A stretch of DNA of 64,000 nucleotides from Afipia sp. Root123D2 (lineage in GTDB: Bacteria > Pseudomonadota > Alphaproteobacteria > Rhizobiales > Xanthobacteraceae). Of this stretch, positions 37,061 through 45,874 are shown piece after piece; the first letter of the stretch is position 1; each line of letters opens with the position of its first letter. The translations under genes and the position numbers were made by a program. The stretch is from NCBI RefSeq assembly GCF_001425835.1, contig NZ_LMDP01000003.1, positions 132,001 to 196,000 on the forward strand. The letters run 5' to 3'. The notes beneath the pieces were generated by a model. It had not been told where the DNA came from and ran no database searches. It saw nothing but the letters and a program-made list of their open reading frames with translations.

Positions 37061-37206
37061 AAGACTCCACGCCTTAGTTTAGACAATTTCTAACACGCGG
37101 GCAGGAAGGAGCAGAAGCGCCAAAATTGTCGCGGAAGCCGTCCGGATCGCGTTTTGTCGAAAATACTCCGTGGTGAAATACTCTTCAAGGACATGCCCTC
37201 TCGCGT

Positions 37207-37455
37207 ATGGATATACGCGAGATACTTGCAATCAATTTGCGGAAGCTCCGGCAGGCCCGTGGTTTGTCACAGGAGGAATTGGCTCATCGTGCTGAAATTG
37301 ACCGCACTTATATCAGCGCACTCGAGCGAAGCGTTTATGCGGCGGGTATCGACGTTGTCGATCGGCTCGCTCGCAGCCTGGGTGTCGAGGCCGCCGACCT
37401 GCTCACTCGCCCGCCCACAAGCACCAAGAAAAGGACTCGGGGGCAGGCCGAGTGA
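37207..37455 (+). CDS. XRE-family helix-turn-helix regulator
   Basis: 82 residues, a single HTH_3 domain: IREILAINLRKLRQARGLSQEELAHRAEIDRTYISALERSVYAAGIDVVDRLARSLGVEAADLL. It resembles solo C-protein-like regulators and repressors of mobile elements. It is the only plus-strand gene of the element core and is divergent from the small protein at 36788, so the 146-base gap between them probably holds both promoters. Confidence 0.92.
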   Translation: MDIREILAINLRKLRQARGLSQEELAHRAEIDRTYISALERSVYAAGIDVVDRLARSLGVEAADLLTRPPTSTKKRTRGQAE

Positions 37456-37556
37456 TTGAGCCGACCCGCTCGATCCGGCGGCCGGTTCGCGCTCACTGAC
37501 GCCTGGAAGGATGGGAAGCCCCGCCCGGCAGACCGGACGGGGCTTGATGAAGTGGC

Positions 37557-37877
37557 CTACTCGCCGGTCTTGCGCGGCCGCGACCAGAGCAGGGTGTAGC
37601 CTTCACCGCCTTCGTCGTCGAACAGGTTCGCGTAGATCGGCGCGTTGAAGGAAGGATCGTCGAGCTTGAGCGAGAGGTAGTCGCGGCCTTCCTCGGAACG
37701 CTTCGACCAGGCTGCGCCGATCTCCGCCCGGCCCACATAGATGCGGTGGCTGGGGGCGTTGTCATTGGAGCGGTTGGTCTCGGCGACGATGCGGACGCCC
37801 TTGGCCTTCAGGCTCAGGGTGACGATCTCGCCCTGGAATTCGTTACCGACCTTCTTGAAAGAACCGATGTTAGCCAT
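37557..37877 (-). CDS. DUF736 family protein
   Basis: 106 residues from ATG 37877, which follows a good ribosome-binding site; the frame is open to 37913. MANIGSFKKVGNEFQGEIVTLSLKAKGVRIVAETNRSNDNAPSHRIYVGRAEIGAAWSKRSEEGRDYLSLKLDDPSFNAPIYANLF is the typical DUF736 fold, a small beta-rich protein almost always found in conjugative elements. Function unknown. Its leader shares two sequence blocks with that of the DUF2493 gene. Confidence 0.93.
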   Translation of the reverse strand: MANIGSFKKVGNEFQGEIVTLSLKAKGVRIVAETNRSNDNAPSHRIYVGRAEIGAAWSKRSEEGRDYLSLKLDDPSFNAPIYANLFDDEGGEGYTLLWSRPRKTGE

Positions 37878-38454
37878 GTCACTTCTCCTGTTGTGTTTCG
37901 AGCCCGCGACCACCGCGGCCTCGATGGCGATCTAGGGCCGAGGACGATCGGCGACGCACCCGCTCGGGCCGGAGCGCAGCGGAGGACGTCGTTGTGGCGA
38001 CTTTCTTGCCTCGCGAGGAATGGGCGAAGCCCAGGGGAAGAAAGTCGCATCAACGGCGTTGCGGCTCAGACGATCGAGGCGAAGCCGGTCTTCGGCCAGA
38101 TCAAGCCATCAACGAGGCCACGTGCGTCCGCGTGCTGAACCACGATATCTGGAGAAGCGTGGCTATCTCGGTTTTGATGAACAAGAGGCGTGAACGATTC
38201 AGCGGGGAAAGAGAAACAATCTCCTGCAAAAGGCGGTATCGTCTCCCAAGAACGGATCGAGATAAGATCGTTCTGCCGCGGCTGCGTGGGCCAGACCGAA
38301 TGTCGGCAGCTTGATCGATGAATTCCGAGCAGGACGAGATCTCCGCGCTCAAGTTCGATCATCCCGTTCACCGCGCCGATCTACGCGAAACGAAGCTATT
38401 CGACATGGCAGCGGTAAGCGATCGCCCCTGGGGCCATGCGGCCGTAAGAATTGG
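37878..38454. other. Gap with a conserved leader (family B, copy 1); no supported gene
   Basis: The first 150 bases upstream of DUF736 carry GCGACCACCGCGGCCT followed by GGCGATC (37905-37930) and GAGCGCAGCGGAGGAC further out; both recur upstream of the DUF2493 gene (39991-40125). CCGCG-ACCAC-CGCGG can form a hairpin. The rest (about 38030-38454) has only short frames without family signals, one of them 38066-38371 on the minus strand (MIELERGDLVLLGIHRSS), which I cannot support. Confidence 0.5.
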
Positions 38455-38904
38455 CTAGGACGGTTTCTCCACCACCACATCGGGCTCGAACGGGCGGGTC
38501 TTCGCCAAAACCACCAAGCGCGTCATCGCCGTGCCGCCAACGCAAACCGCGCCCAAGGAAGCGAAGACTTCACGCCAAGCCAGCGAGGGCACCCCGATAT
38601 TGGACACGGCGAACACCACATGATAGCCGGCGACGGCGGCGGGAACAGCGAATGCTGTTGCGATCGCGATGCGCAAGGCCGAGGACCGAGTAACAGCAAA
38701 GGCGACCTGGCCGAGGACCAGCGTCAGCGCACCGCCGGCCGTCGCGATAAGCATGGCGCCAATGAGGCCGGCGTCGCTGTGAAACGTCATCATCCCGATA
38801 ATGAGTGCGACAAAAAACGGCAGGGCATACACGGCAAGCGCAATGATCGCCCAGCAGAACAGACCGATGCCGAGTGTGTTGAGAACAAGCCCAATAGCGA
38901 GCAT
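38455..38904 (-). CDS. Conserved membrane protein of the element
   Basis: 149 residues with four predicted membrane helices: about 3-25, 28-42, 48-70 and 78-102, then a fifth weak segment in REVFASLGAVCVGGTAM. The soluble C-terminal tail ends FEPDVVVEKPS. No family name recognised; similar short membrane proteins are seen beside DUF736 and DUF2493 genes in conjugative elements. An accessory envelope role is likely but unproven. Confidence 0.68.
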   Translation of the reverse strand: MLAIGLVLNTLGIGLFCWAIIALAVYALPFFVALIIGMMTFHSDAGLIGAMLIATAGGALTLVLGQVAFAVTRSSALRIAIATAFAVPAAVAGYHVVFAVSNIGVPSLAWREVFASLGAVCVGGTAMTRLVVLAKTRPFEPDVVVEKPS

Positions 38905-39044
38905 GGTGGTGGCTCCATGTGCATAGATCTACCAGTCGCGCCTTCCACCACCACCACGGCGCAACTCTGGATATGAGACTGAAACGAGGCGGAGTTGCGG
39001 CGGGAGCAATTTCGCCTCAAAGACTTCAGTTGAGCAGACGGCGC

Positions 39045-39968
39045 TCATGCGCCGCCGAACATCCAGACCGGGATGCCGAGCCGTTTCGCCTTGTCGGCGA
39101 GGTTGTCCTGGATGCCCGTGCCCGGGAAGTGCATGACGCCGATCGGCAGGAGTTCGAGCATGGCATCGTTGCGCTTGAACGGTGCTGCCTTGGCGTGCCT
39201 CGTCCAGTCGGGCTTGAAGGCGATCTGGGCCACTTTGCGGTTGCTCGCCCATTTCGAGGCGATCAGTTCGGCCCCCCTCGGGGAGCCGCCATGCAGCAGG
39301 ACCATGTCGGGATGCTTGGCATGAACCTTGTCGAGACGATCCCAGATGAGGTGGTGGTCGTTGAAGTCGAGCCCTCCGGTGAGCGCGATCTTTGGCCCTG
39401 AGGGCAGCAGGATCTCGGTCTCGGCGCGGCGCTTGGCTGCGATGAAGTCGCGGGAGTCGATCATCGCCGCGGTCAGGGTGCGGTGGTTCACCAGCGATCC
39501 CGATCGGGGGCGCCATAATGTGCCGGTGTGAGTCTCGAAGCGTTCGATGGCTTGGTCACGGAAGAGCTCCAGGCAGTTGCGTCGCTCGATCAACGTGGTG
39601 CCTTCCGCCGTGATGCGTTCGAGTTCGACGGATCGAACTTCGGAACCGTCCTGCTCGCGCTGACTCTTCCGTTGCGCCTGTTCGTTGTCGTCGAGTTGGC
39701 GACCGATGCGGTCGACGGCTCGGTGGAACAGGTTGACGGTCGACCAGAGCAGATCGTCGAGGTCCGGCTCGAGCCGCGTGTCGCTCAACGTCGCGACCAG
39801 GGCATCGAAGATATCGACGACGGCACCGGTAATGATCCTGCCGTCGGGAAGCGGCCGTGGATCGGGCTGGTCGTCGAAGGGGCGGTAACCGAAGAGCTGC
39901 AATTCGGCAAGAACGTGTTCGGTCGGAGATGCGTCGTGCGGTGGTTCGATGTCATCGTGGTCGGTCAT
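39045..39968 (-). CDS. DUF2493 (SLOG-like) protein
   Basis: 307 residues. The C-terminal third (about 190-307) is the DUF2493 Rossmann-like domain: PKIALTGGLDFNDHHLIWDRLDKVHAKHPDMVLLHGGSPRGAELIASKWASNRKVAQIAFKPDW and LPIGVMHFPGTGIQDNLADKAKRLGIPVWMF. SLOG-related domains bind nucleotide-like ligands. The N-terminal part is helical and typical of the element version (HVLAELQLFGYRPFDDQPDPRPLPDG). Role unknown. Its upstream leader belongs to family B. Confidence 0.9.
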   Translation of the reverse strand: MTDHDDIEPPHDASPTEHVLAELQLFGYRPFDDQPDPRPLPDGRIITGAVVDIFDALVATLSDTRLEPDLDDLLWSTVNLFHRAVDRIGRQLDDNEQAQRKSQREQDGSEVRSVELERITAEGTTLIERRNCLELFRDQAIERFETHTGTLWRPRSGSLVNHRTLTAAMIDSRDFIAAKRRAETEILLPSGPKIALTGGLDFNDHHLIWDRLDKVHAKHPDMVLLHGGSPRGAELIASKWASNRKVAQIAFKPDWTRHAKAAPFKRNDAMLELLPIGVMHFPGTGIQDNLADKAKRLGIPVWMFGGA

Positions 39969-39990
39969 GGAGGCGATCCTTTGCCGGATC

Positions 39991-40125
39991 GGCCGCGACC
40001 ATCGCGGCCTTCGTGGCGATCACTCAGACGGCAGGCGGAACGGGCCAGAACCCGGAGCAGAGCGGAGGGCCGAAGCGCAGCGGAGGATGGCGGAGGCCGG
40101 GCTATTTTGCTTCGCGATGCAAAGC
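39991..40125. repeat. Conserved leader, family B, copy 2
   Basis: Upstream of the DUF2493 gene. It contains a perfect inverted repeat GGCCGCG-ACCAT-CGCGGCC (39991-40009) followed by GGCGATC, and further out GAAGCGCAGCGGAGGA. Both blocks match the DUF736 leader at 37905-38020 in the same order. The remaining 180 bases up to the Toprim gene show nothing I can name. Confidence 0.55.
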
Positions 40126-40307
40126 GCGCTCGCCAGATGGCTAATGTGTCTTCTCGTCGCCGGCGCGCGGCGGAAAATAGCCGGACGCAGCCATTGCCGG
40201 TCCGAGCCGCTTGCCGTCCGATCGCCCTCTAGAAGGCCGTGGTCGCGTGCTCTCCCGGCAGTGGCCGCACCGCGACCGACCTGTCGATGCCCATCGAATT
40301 GCCGGGG

Positions 40308-41372
40308 CTATTCCGCGGTTGCCAACGACGAATGCAGCAAACGGACGACGTCCTCTGGTACGAGCTGAAGCCGCAACGATGCGCGGAGGGCTTCGAGGCC
40401 AAAGATGTGCAGATCTTCGTTGAAATCGCCCACCCGAGGCGACAGCGGAATCGCTTCAACGCCGGCCTCTACCGCGCGCTGCGTGAGAATCGCCTGTACG
40501 GTATCTCCGGCAGCATCGTCATCGCGGGCGATATAGAGCCGACGCAGGCCAGATGGCAGCATCATCGCTGCGAGATGATTAGCCGAAAGCGCGGCCGCCA
40601 TGGGCAGGGCCGGCAGTGCGTAACGCAGTGACAGCATGGTCTCGATTCCCTCGCCGGCAGCGAGCACATCATCGACCACGCCGAAGCGAACGGCGTTGCC
40701 GAGCAGGTCACCCATGGCGCGTCGTGGTGTGTCGATCGGAGCCTTGCCGAGCCGCACGCGATCAAAACCGTGTGGATCTAGCCAGGTGCGGTGCACGCCG
40801 GTGATCCGTCCATCGAGGTCGGTGACACAGGCTATCATCGCCGGCCAGGTTTCGGTCGACGAATGCTCATCCGGTCGATAGTAGCAACGAGGATGGAAGC
40901 GCAAGCTGCCACCATGGTTGATGCAACTAATTCCGCGACGCTGCAAGTACGCCTCGGCTAATGTCCCTTCAATCGGGTTGGATATCGCAAAGAGCCGACG
41001 AGCGGCTTCCTGCGATCCGGCCGGCGCGACTGGACGAACGGGCCTCGGGAGTGATTGCTCCTCGGAACGAGGCAGCTTCAGAAAGCGCCTCGCCTCCTCG
41101 GCGACCTCGCGAAAGTCTCGCAAGGCCAGACTTTCGCGGATGATGTCGAGGAGATCACCATGTTCTCCGGTCGCGGCGTCGGTCCATTTCCCAGCGGGTC
41201 CCTTCGGTGATTCGTGCAGCCGCACGAACAACGAGCGGCCCGGCGTATTGTAGACGTCGCCGACCAGCCAGTACCGCCCCGCCCGCCTGCCATTAGAGAG
41301 ATAGTGTCGGCACACCGCCTCAGCCTCGCACGAGAGGCGGCGTGCCAGTTCGGAAGCATCGCCGGCCATCAC
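40308..41372 (-). CDS. Toprim-domain, primase-like protein
   Basis: 354 residues. The N-terminal part (LSCEAEAVCRHYLSNGRRAGRYWLVGDVYNTPGRSLFVRL) resembles the DNA-interaction domain of primase-like element proteins. The C-terminal Toprim domain shows VLAAGEGIETMLSLRYALPALPMAAALSANHL (catalytic Glu in GEGIE) and RLYIARDDDAAGD with the DxD acidic motif. Probable role: priming or processing of transferred DNA. Its ATG overlaps the helicase stop by 4 bases, so the two are translated together. Confidence 0.9.
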   Translation of the reverse strand: MMAGDASELARRLSCEAEAVCRHYLSNGRRAGRYWLVGDVYNTPGRSLFVRLHESPKGPAGKWTDAATGEHGDLLDIIRESLALRDFREVAEEARRFLKLPRSEEQSLPRPVRPVAPAGSQEAARRLFAISNPIEGTLAEAYLQRRGISCINHGGSLRFHPRCYYRPDEHSSTETWPAMIACVTDLDGRITGVHRTWLDPHGFDRVRLGKAPIDTPRRAMGDLLGNAVRFGVVDDVLAAGEGIETMLSLRYALPALPMAAALSANHLAAMMLPSGLRRLYIARDDDAAGDTVQAILTQRAVEAGVEAIPLSPRVGDFNEDLHIFGLEALRASLRLQLVPEDVVRLLHSSLATAE

Positions 41373-44300
41373 GCGGCCTCCCGCTCACTGACGCCCGTAA
41401 CCGGATAGGTGTCGAGCACCCTGGACAGGACCTCGATGCCGCTCGCGTCCGTGGGTACGAACATGCGCAGCTTCCAGGAGATGATCTCCCCAAAGAGGCC
41501 GTAAGCACGGAGGCGATCGCGTATCGTGTCGTTGAATCCGGACAGCTCGATGCGATAGGCGCCCATCACCCGGACGCGGCGAAGTTGGAGTTCCTCCGCG
41601 AGGTCGAGGACGGTGCGTCCCTCCATCAGCGCGGCAAAGGCAGCGTCCGGCGTCAGCGCGGGCGCGTCCCTCGAAAGGACGTTTGCGACCCATGTGGCCG
41701 AAAACTTGCGTCCGATGATGCGTTCGCCCGCATCGGTCTGGAGCCGATAGACGCGGGTTGATTCGTTCGGCAGCCGCTTCCAGATAGGGAGCAGCAAGCC
41801 CGCCACAACGTGGATCGTGCTTTCCGTGAACTGGGGCACCTCGGCAAGCTCCGCCACCCAGGCCGCAGCGAAGCGCCCACGGTCCGCTTCGATCCAGTGG
41901 CTCTCCGCCATCATGCTCAAGGGGACCGTGTGCTGATCCATCGGCCGGATCAGACGGACGCGCCGCTCGATCTCGCCGTCATCGAGCATGACGCTCGCCG
42001 CGGGGACCTGCACGGCGGCTCGTCCCGAGCGCTCATTGACCAGCAGGACGGCCTGACGATCGGAAAGACGAGCAAGAGCGTCATCCAGACTCACCGGATG
42101 ATTGCGCTGGCGCTGTGTGACAGTGAGCAGCCGGGTCTCGGCGCCGGTCCCCCGCTGGTCATAGATCGTCCGCCGGTCGGTGACGACAAGGCTCTCGGCA
42201 CGGAGTGTTTCCAACCCGACGTCGTAGGTGCCGGATGCAACCGCGCCTTCGATCCGAGCGGTCAAGAGCTGCTCGAAGGCGGTGAACAGCACATTCTGGA
42301 GGTCGATGGTGAGCGCCAATAACCTGTTCAGAAAGGTCGTGATCGGCGGCAGGTCATTCCTGAGCCCATTGGCATCCATGAGCTTCAGACCGGTTGCATC
42401 CTCGAACCTCCCAAGCGAGCAACCGTCGACCTTGCCTCGCGCGAGCAGCGTGTAGAGCTGACGCAACGCATCACGTCCATACTGGCTTTCGAGATTGTCC
42501 TCGGGCCGGAACAGGCCCTGTCCTCCGGTCTGACGTTGGCCGCGCGTAATGGCTCCCAACGTATCGAGCCGGCGGGCAATGGTGCTGAGAAAGCGCTTCT
42601 CGGCCTTCACGTCTGTCGCAATCGGACGAAACAGCGGCGGCTGCGCCTGGTTGGTCCGGTTGGTGCGGCCAAGGCCTTGGATCGCGGCGTCGGCCTTCCA
42701 GCCGGGCTCGAGCAGGTAATGGACGCGCAACCGGCGATTCCGCGCCGACAGTTCGGCATGGTAACTCCGCCCCGTGCCGCCGGCGTCGGAGAACACGAGG
42801 ATGCGCTTGACGTCATCCATGAAGGCCGAGGTCTCGGCGAGATTGGCCGAGCCTGCGCGGTTTTCGACCACCAGCCGGTCGCCCTTGCGGATGACGCGGC
42901 GCGAGCGGCCCGTCACCTCGGCGACCAGTTCGGTGCCGAAGCGCTGGATGACCTGATCCAGTGCCCCAGGTACCGGCGGCAGCGAGGCAAGCTTCTCGAT
43001 GAGGCGGTCACGGCGTGCGACGGCTTCCCGGCTCTCGACCGGCTGGCCGTCGCGATAGACAGGCCGGGAGCAGAGGTTACCTTCCGAGTCGGTGAAGGGT
43101 TCGTAGAGCTGGACCGGGAAGGAGTGGGCGAGGTAGTCGAGGACATACTCGCGCGGGGTGATGTCGACCTGGACGTCGCCCCATTCTTCAGTTGGAATCT
43201 CCGCGAGCCGGCGCTCCATCAGCGCTTCGCCCGTCGACACGATCTGGATGACCGCGGCGTGCCCAGCCTCAAGATCGTTCTCGATCGCACGGATCAGTGA
43301 CGGGGTCTTCATCGAGGTCAGGAGGTGACCGAAGAAGCGCTGCTTCGCGCTTTCGAAGGCGGAGCGTGCCGCAGATTTGGCCTGCCCGTTCAGCGTTCCC
43401 GTTGCGCCGGTGATGTTGGCGGCCCGCATCGCCGCGTCCAGGTTATTATGGATGACGCTGAACGCACCGGCATAGGCGTCGTAAATGCGGACCTGCTCCG
43501 GCGTCAGTTGGTGCTCAACAAGCTCGTACTCGACGCCCTCGTAAGAGAGCGAGCGGGCTGCGTAGAGGCCGAGCGCCTTGAGGTCGCGCGCCAGCACCTC
43601 CATGGCCGCGACCCCACCCTCCTCGATCGCTTCGACGAACTCGGCACGGGTGGCGAACGGAAAGTCGGCGCCGCCCCAAAGGCCGAGGCGTTGGGCATAA
43701 GCGAGATTGTGGACCGTGGTTGCGCCCGTCGCCGACACATAGACCACGCGGGCATTCGGCAGCGCGTGCTGGAGCCTCAAGCCCGCGCGCCCCTGCTGAG
43801 AGGCCGCTTGGTCACCACGCTCGCCCTTGCCCCCGATCGCATTCTGCATGGCGTGGCTCTCGTCGAAGACGATCACTCCGTCGAAGTCCGAGCCCAACCA
43901 TTCGACGATCTGCCTGACGCGCGAAAGCTTCTCGCCACGCTCGTCGGTCCGTAGCGTGGCGTAGGTGGTAAATAGGACGCCTTCCGCAAGCCGGATCCGG
44001 GTGCCCTGGCGAAACCGGGACAAGGGCGTAACGAGCAGGCGCTCCATCCCGAGCGCGGACCAATCGCGCTGCGCGTCCTCGATCAGCTTGTCGGATTTGC
44101 TGACCCAGACGGCACGTCGGCGGCCCTTGAGCCAGTTGTCGAGCAGAATCCCGGCGACCTGCCGGCCCTTGCCCGCGCCGGTGCCATCGCCCAAGAACCA
44201 GCCGCGGCGAAAGCGGACGGCATTCTCTGCGTCATCGCGCGCGGCGGCGATAACATCAAAGGTCGCATCGACCGTCCAGGAGCCCACGAGAAACTCAGAA

Positions 44301-45688
44301 TGCGCCTCGCCGGCATAGATGACGCTCTCAAGTTGGGCGTCCGACAGAACTCCATCTGCCACCAGACTCGAAGGCAGGTGCGGACGATAGGATGGTTTCG
44401 GTGACGCAACGGACGCCATCGCCGCGGACTGCACGAGCTTGGTCGGGTGTGCGCACGATCCGGGAATACGGATCGATTGCAATCCGTATTCCTCGTAAAG
44501 GGCATCGGTGAGCCGGGTGCCTTCCGGCGGCGACCATTCGACCGTTTCGTATGTAAGTTCGACGCCTTCTGGCGCGGCGTCTCTCGAAGAAGACGATGAG
44601 CGTGGTGCAACGGCGCCCAGCGATCGCGACATAGCCGGCCGCTCGATAGCGACGATCTCCGGTGATATGGCGACGGGCAGCCTTGGAGGCACATGCTGGT
44701 TCACCCAGTCGAGCAAGGTAGCGACGTCGGCCGCCATGCCTGGCGAAGCCGGAAAAGCCGTCGGATCGGCAGCGGGCAGCTTGTCGATCACAAGCAGCCG
44801 TGTGTCGATTTGTGTTCCGTGCTTCGCGTAGATGGCGCCGTCGATCGCCGCAGAAAACGCTACCTGCCCGCGTTCCTGGAGCCGCACAAAGGCTTCTCGC
44901 CATGCCGGGTTATCCGGTGCGAAGCTGGCGCCAGTGATGGCGACAAGGCGTCCACCGTCGCCAAGACGCGCGAGCGCTGAAGCGATGTGACGGAGAGCCG
45001 CATCCGTCATCCGTCGGTCTACGTTCGTCAATGCCGAGAACGGCGGGTTCATCAGAACGACGCTCGGCACGACACTCGCGTCGAGGTGGTCGTCGATCTG
45101 TGCAGCATCGAACCGCGAGACCTTAACGCCTGCGAAGAGATGATCGAGCAGCGCCGCGCGGGCCTCGGCCAACTCGTTCAAGACCAGAACGCCGCCGGCG
45201 AGCTCGGCAAAGACGGCGAGCAAACCGGTCCCAGCAGAAGGCTCAAGAACGCGATCGGCCGGCGTAATGCCAGCCGCGGCGCATGCGGCCAGCCCAAGCG
45301 GGATCGGCGTCGAGAATTGCTGAAGCGCCTGGCTGTCCTCGGAACGCCGCGTGTGGGTCGGCAGACAGCTAGCGATCTTCGTGAGCATCGGCAGCATTGC
45401 TGCCGTCGACCCAGCCTTGGCACGCATCGCGGGGCCGAACTTGCGAAGGAACAGAACGGCTGCCGCCTCGCAGACGTCATAGGCGGTCTTCCAATTCCAA
45501 ACGCCGGCCGTGTCCGAGGCGCCAAAGGCAGACTCCATGGCGCTACGCAGAACAGCGGCATCGATGCGACGGCCGCGTTCGAGCTCGGTCAGGACCTGTC
45601 GCGCGGCCCTGACAGCGGCAGAGGTGAGATTTGCAGCGGCACGCATGGAGAGCGGCGTGGCGATGCCGCCGGCAAGAGATTCGGTCAT
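41369..45688 (-). CDS. Giant DNA methylase-Strawberry notch helicase fusion
   Basis: 1,439 residues. N-terminal half: an adenine-methylase-like domain with LEPSAGTGLLAVFAELAG (SAM site) and VLMNPPFSAL near residue 212 (NPPF catalytic motif). Central part: SF2 helicase with Walker A GDGTGAGKGRQ near 499, DESHAMQN (DExH) near 608, and VSATGATTVHNL. C-terminal half: the Strawberry notch helicase-C region FSDAGGTGRSYHAELSARNRRLRVHYLLEPGWKADAAIQGLGRTNRTNQ. Members are hallmark genes of conjugative elements and may protect incoming DNA. It is co-translated with the Toprim gene. Confidence 0.92.
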   Translation of the reverse strand: MTESLAGGIATPLSMRAAANLTSAAVRAARQVLTELERGRRIDAAVLRSAMESAFGASDTAGVWNWKTAYDVCEAAAVLFLRKFGPAMRAKAGSTAAMLPMLTKIASCLPTHTRRSEDSQALQQFSTPIPLGLAACAAAGITPADRVLEPSAGTGLLAVFAELAGGVLVLNELAEARAALLDHLFAGVKVSRFDAAQIDDHLDASVVPSVVLMNPPFSALTNVDRRMTDAALRHIASALARLGDGGRLVAITGASFAPDNPAWREAFVRLQERGQVAFSAAIDGAIYAKHGTQIDTRLLVIDKLPAADPTAFPASPGMAADVATLLDWVNQHVPPRLPVAISPEIVAIERPAMSRSLGAVAPRSSSSSRDAAPEGVELTYETVEWSPPEGTRLTDALYEEYGLQSIRIPGSCAHPTKLVQSAAMASVASPKPSYRPHLPSSLVADGVLSDAQLESVIYAGEAHSEFLVGSWTVDATFDVIAAARDDAENAVRFRRGWFLGDGTGAGKGRQVAGILLDNWLKGRRRAVWVSKSDKLIEDAQRDWSALGMERLLVTPLSRFRQGTRIRLAEGVLFTTYATLRTDERGEKLSRVRQIVEWLGSDFDGVIVFDESHAMQNAIGGKGERGDQAASQQGRAGLRLQHALPNARVVYVSATGATTVHNLAYAQRLGLWGGADFPFATRAEFVEAIEEGGVAAMEVLARDLKALGLYAARSLSYEGVEYELVEHQLTPEQVRIYDAYAGAFSVIHNNLDAAMRAANITGATGTLNGQAKSAARSAFESAKQRFFGHLLTSMKTPSLIRAIENDLEAGHAAVIQIVSTGEALMERRLAEIPTEEWGDVQVDITPREYVLDYLAHSFPVQLYEPFTDSEGNLCSRPVYRDGQPVESREAVARRDRLIEKLASLPPVPGALDQVIQRFGTELVAEVTGRSRRVIRKGDRLVVENRAGSANLAETSAFMDDVKRILVFSDAGGTGRSYHAELSARNRRLRVHYLLEPGWKADAAIQGLGRTNRTNQAQPPLFRPIATDVKAEKRFLSTIARRLDTLGAITRGQRQTGGQGLFRPEDNLESQYGRDALRQLYTLLARGKVDGCSLGRFEDATGLKLMDANGLRNDLPPITTFLNRLLALTIDLQNVLFTAFEQLLTARIEGAVASGTYDVGLETLRAESLVVTDRRTIYDQRGTGAETRLLTVTQRQRNHPVSLDDALARLSDRQAVLLVNERSGRAAVQVPAASVMLDDGEIERRVRLIRPMDQHTVPLSMMAESHWIEADRGRFAAAWVAELAEVPQFTESTIHVVAGLLLPIWKRLPNESTRVYRLQTDAGERIIGRKFSATWVANVLSRDAPALTPDAAFAALMEGRTVLDLAEELQLRRVRVMGAYRIELSGFNDTIRDRLRAYGLFGEIISWKLRMFVPTDASGIEVLSRVLDTYPVTGVSEREAA

Positions 45689-45874
45689 GGCAGGAATTCT
45701 TTCGGAGAGCAGGAATGGGTCGAACCATCAGGCGCTCTCCTTTGCCCCCGACGGCTCAAACCCTTCCCGGCCCGACTCTCACTCTCCGCCGTTCCCAATA
45801 AGAATGGGGACCAGCGCTACACACCGGTCCCCAAGCAACCGCGGGACGGCCAAAGCCGCCCCGCTCTGTGATGA
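45689..45874. promoter_or_regulatory. Leader of the helicase gene (family A block)
   Basis: Non-coding gap between the ParB-like gene end and the helicase start. Read on the coding strand it has GGAGAGTGAGAGTC, then a G-rich stretch. The GAGAGTGAGAG block is shared with the leaders of the ParB-like and ArdC-like genes; the hairpin seen in those two is not clear here. Confidence 0.45.

Noticed and set aside
37878-38454. Minus-strand frame 38066-38371 as a small gene
   Set aside because: No family signal or convincing ribosome-binding site, and only about 100 codons in GC-rich sequence; not enough to support it.
39857-40631. Overlapping plus-strand frames opposite the DUF2493 and Toprim genes
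   Set aside because: They lack family features and lie opposite well-supported genes or in the leader; GC-rich DNA gives such long chance frames.
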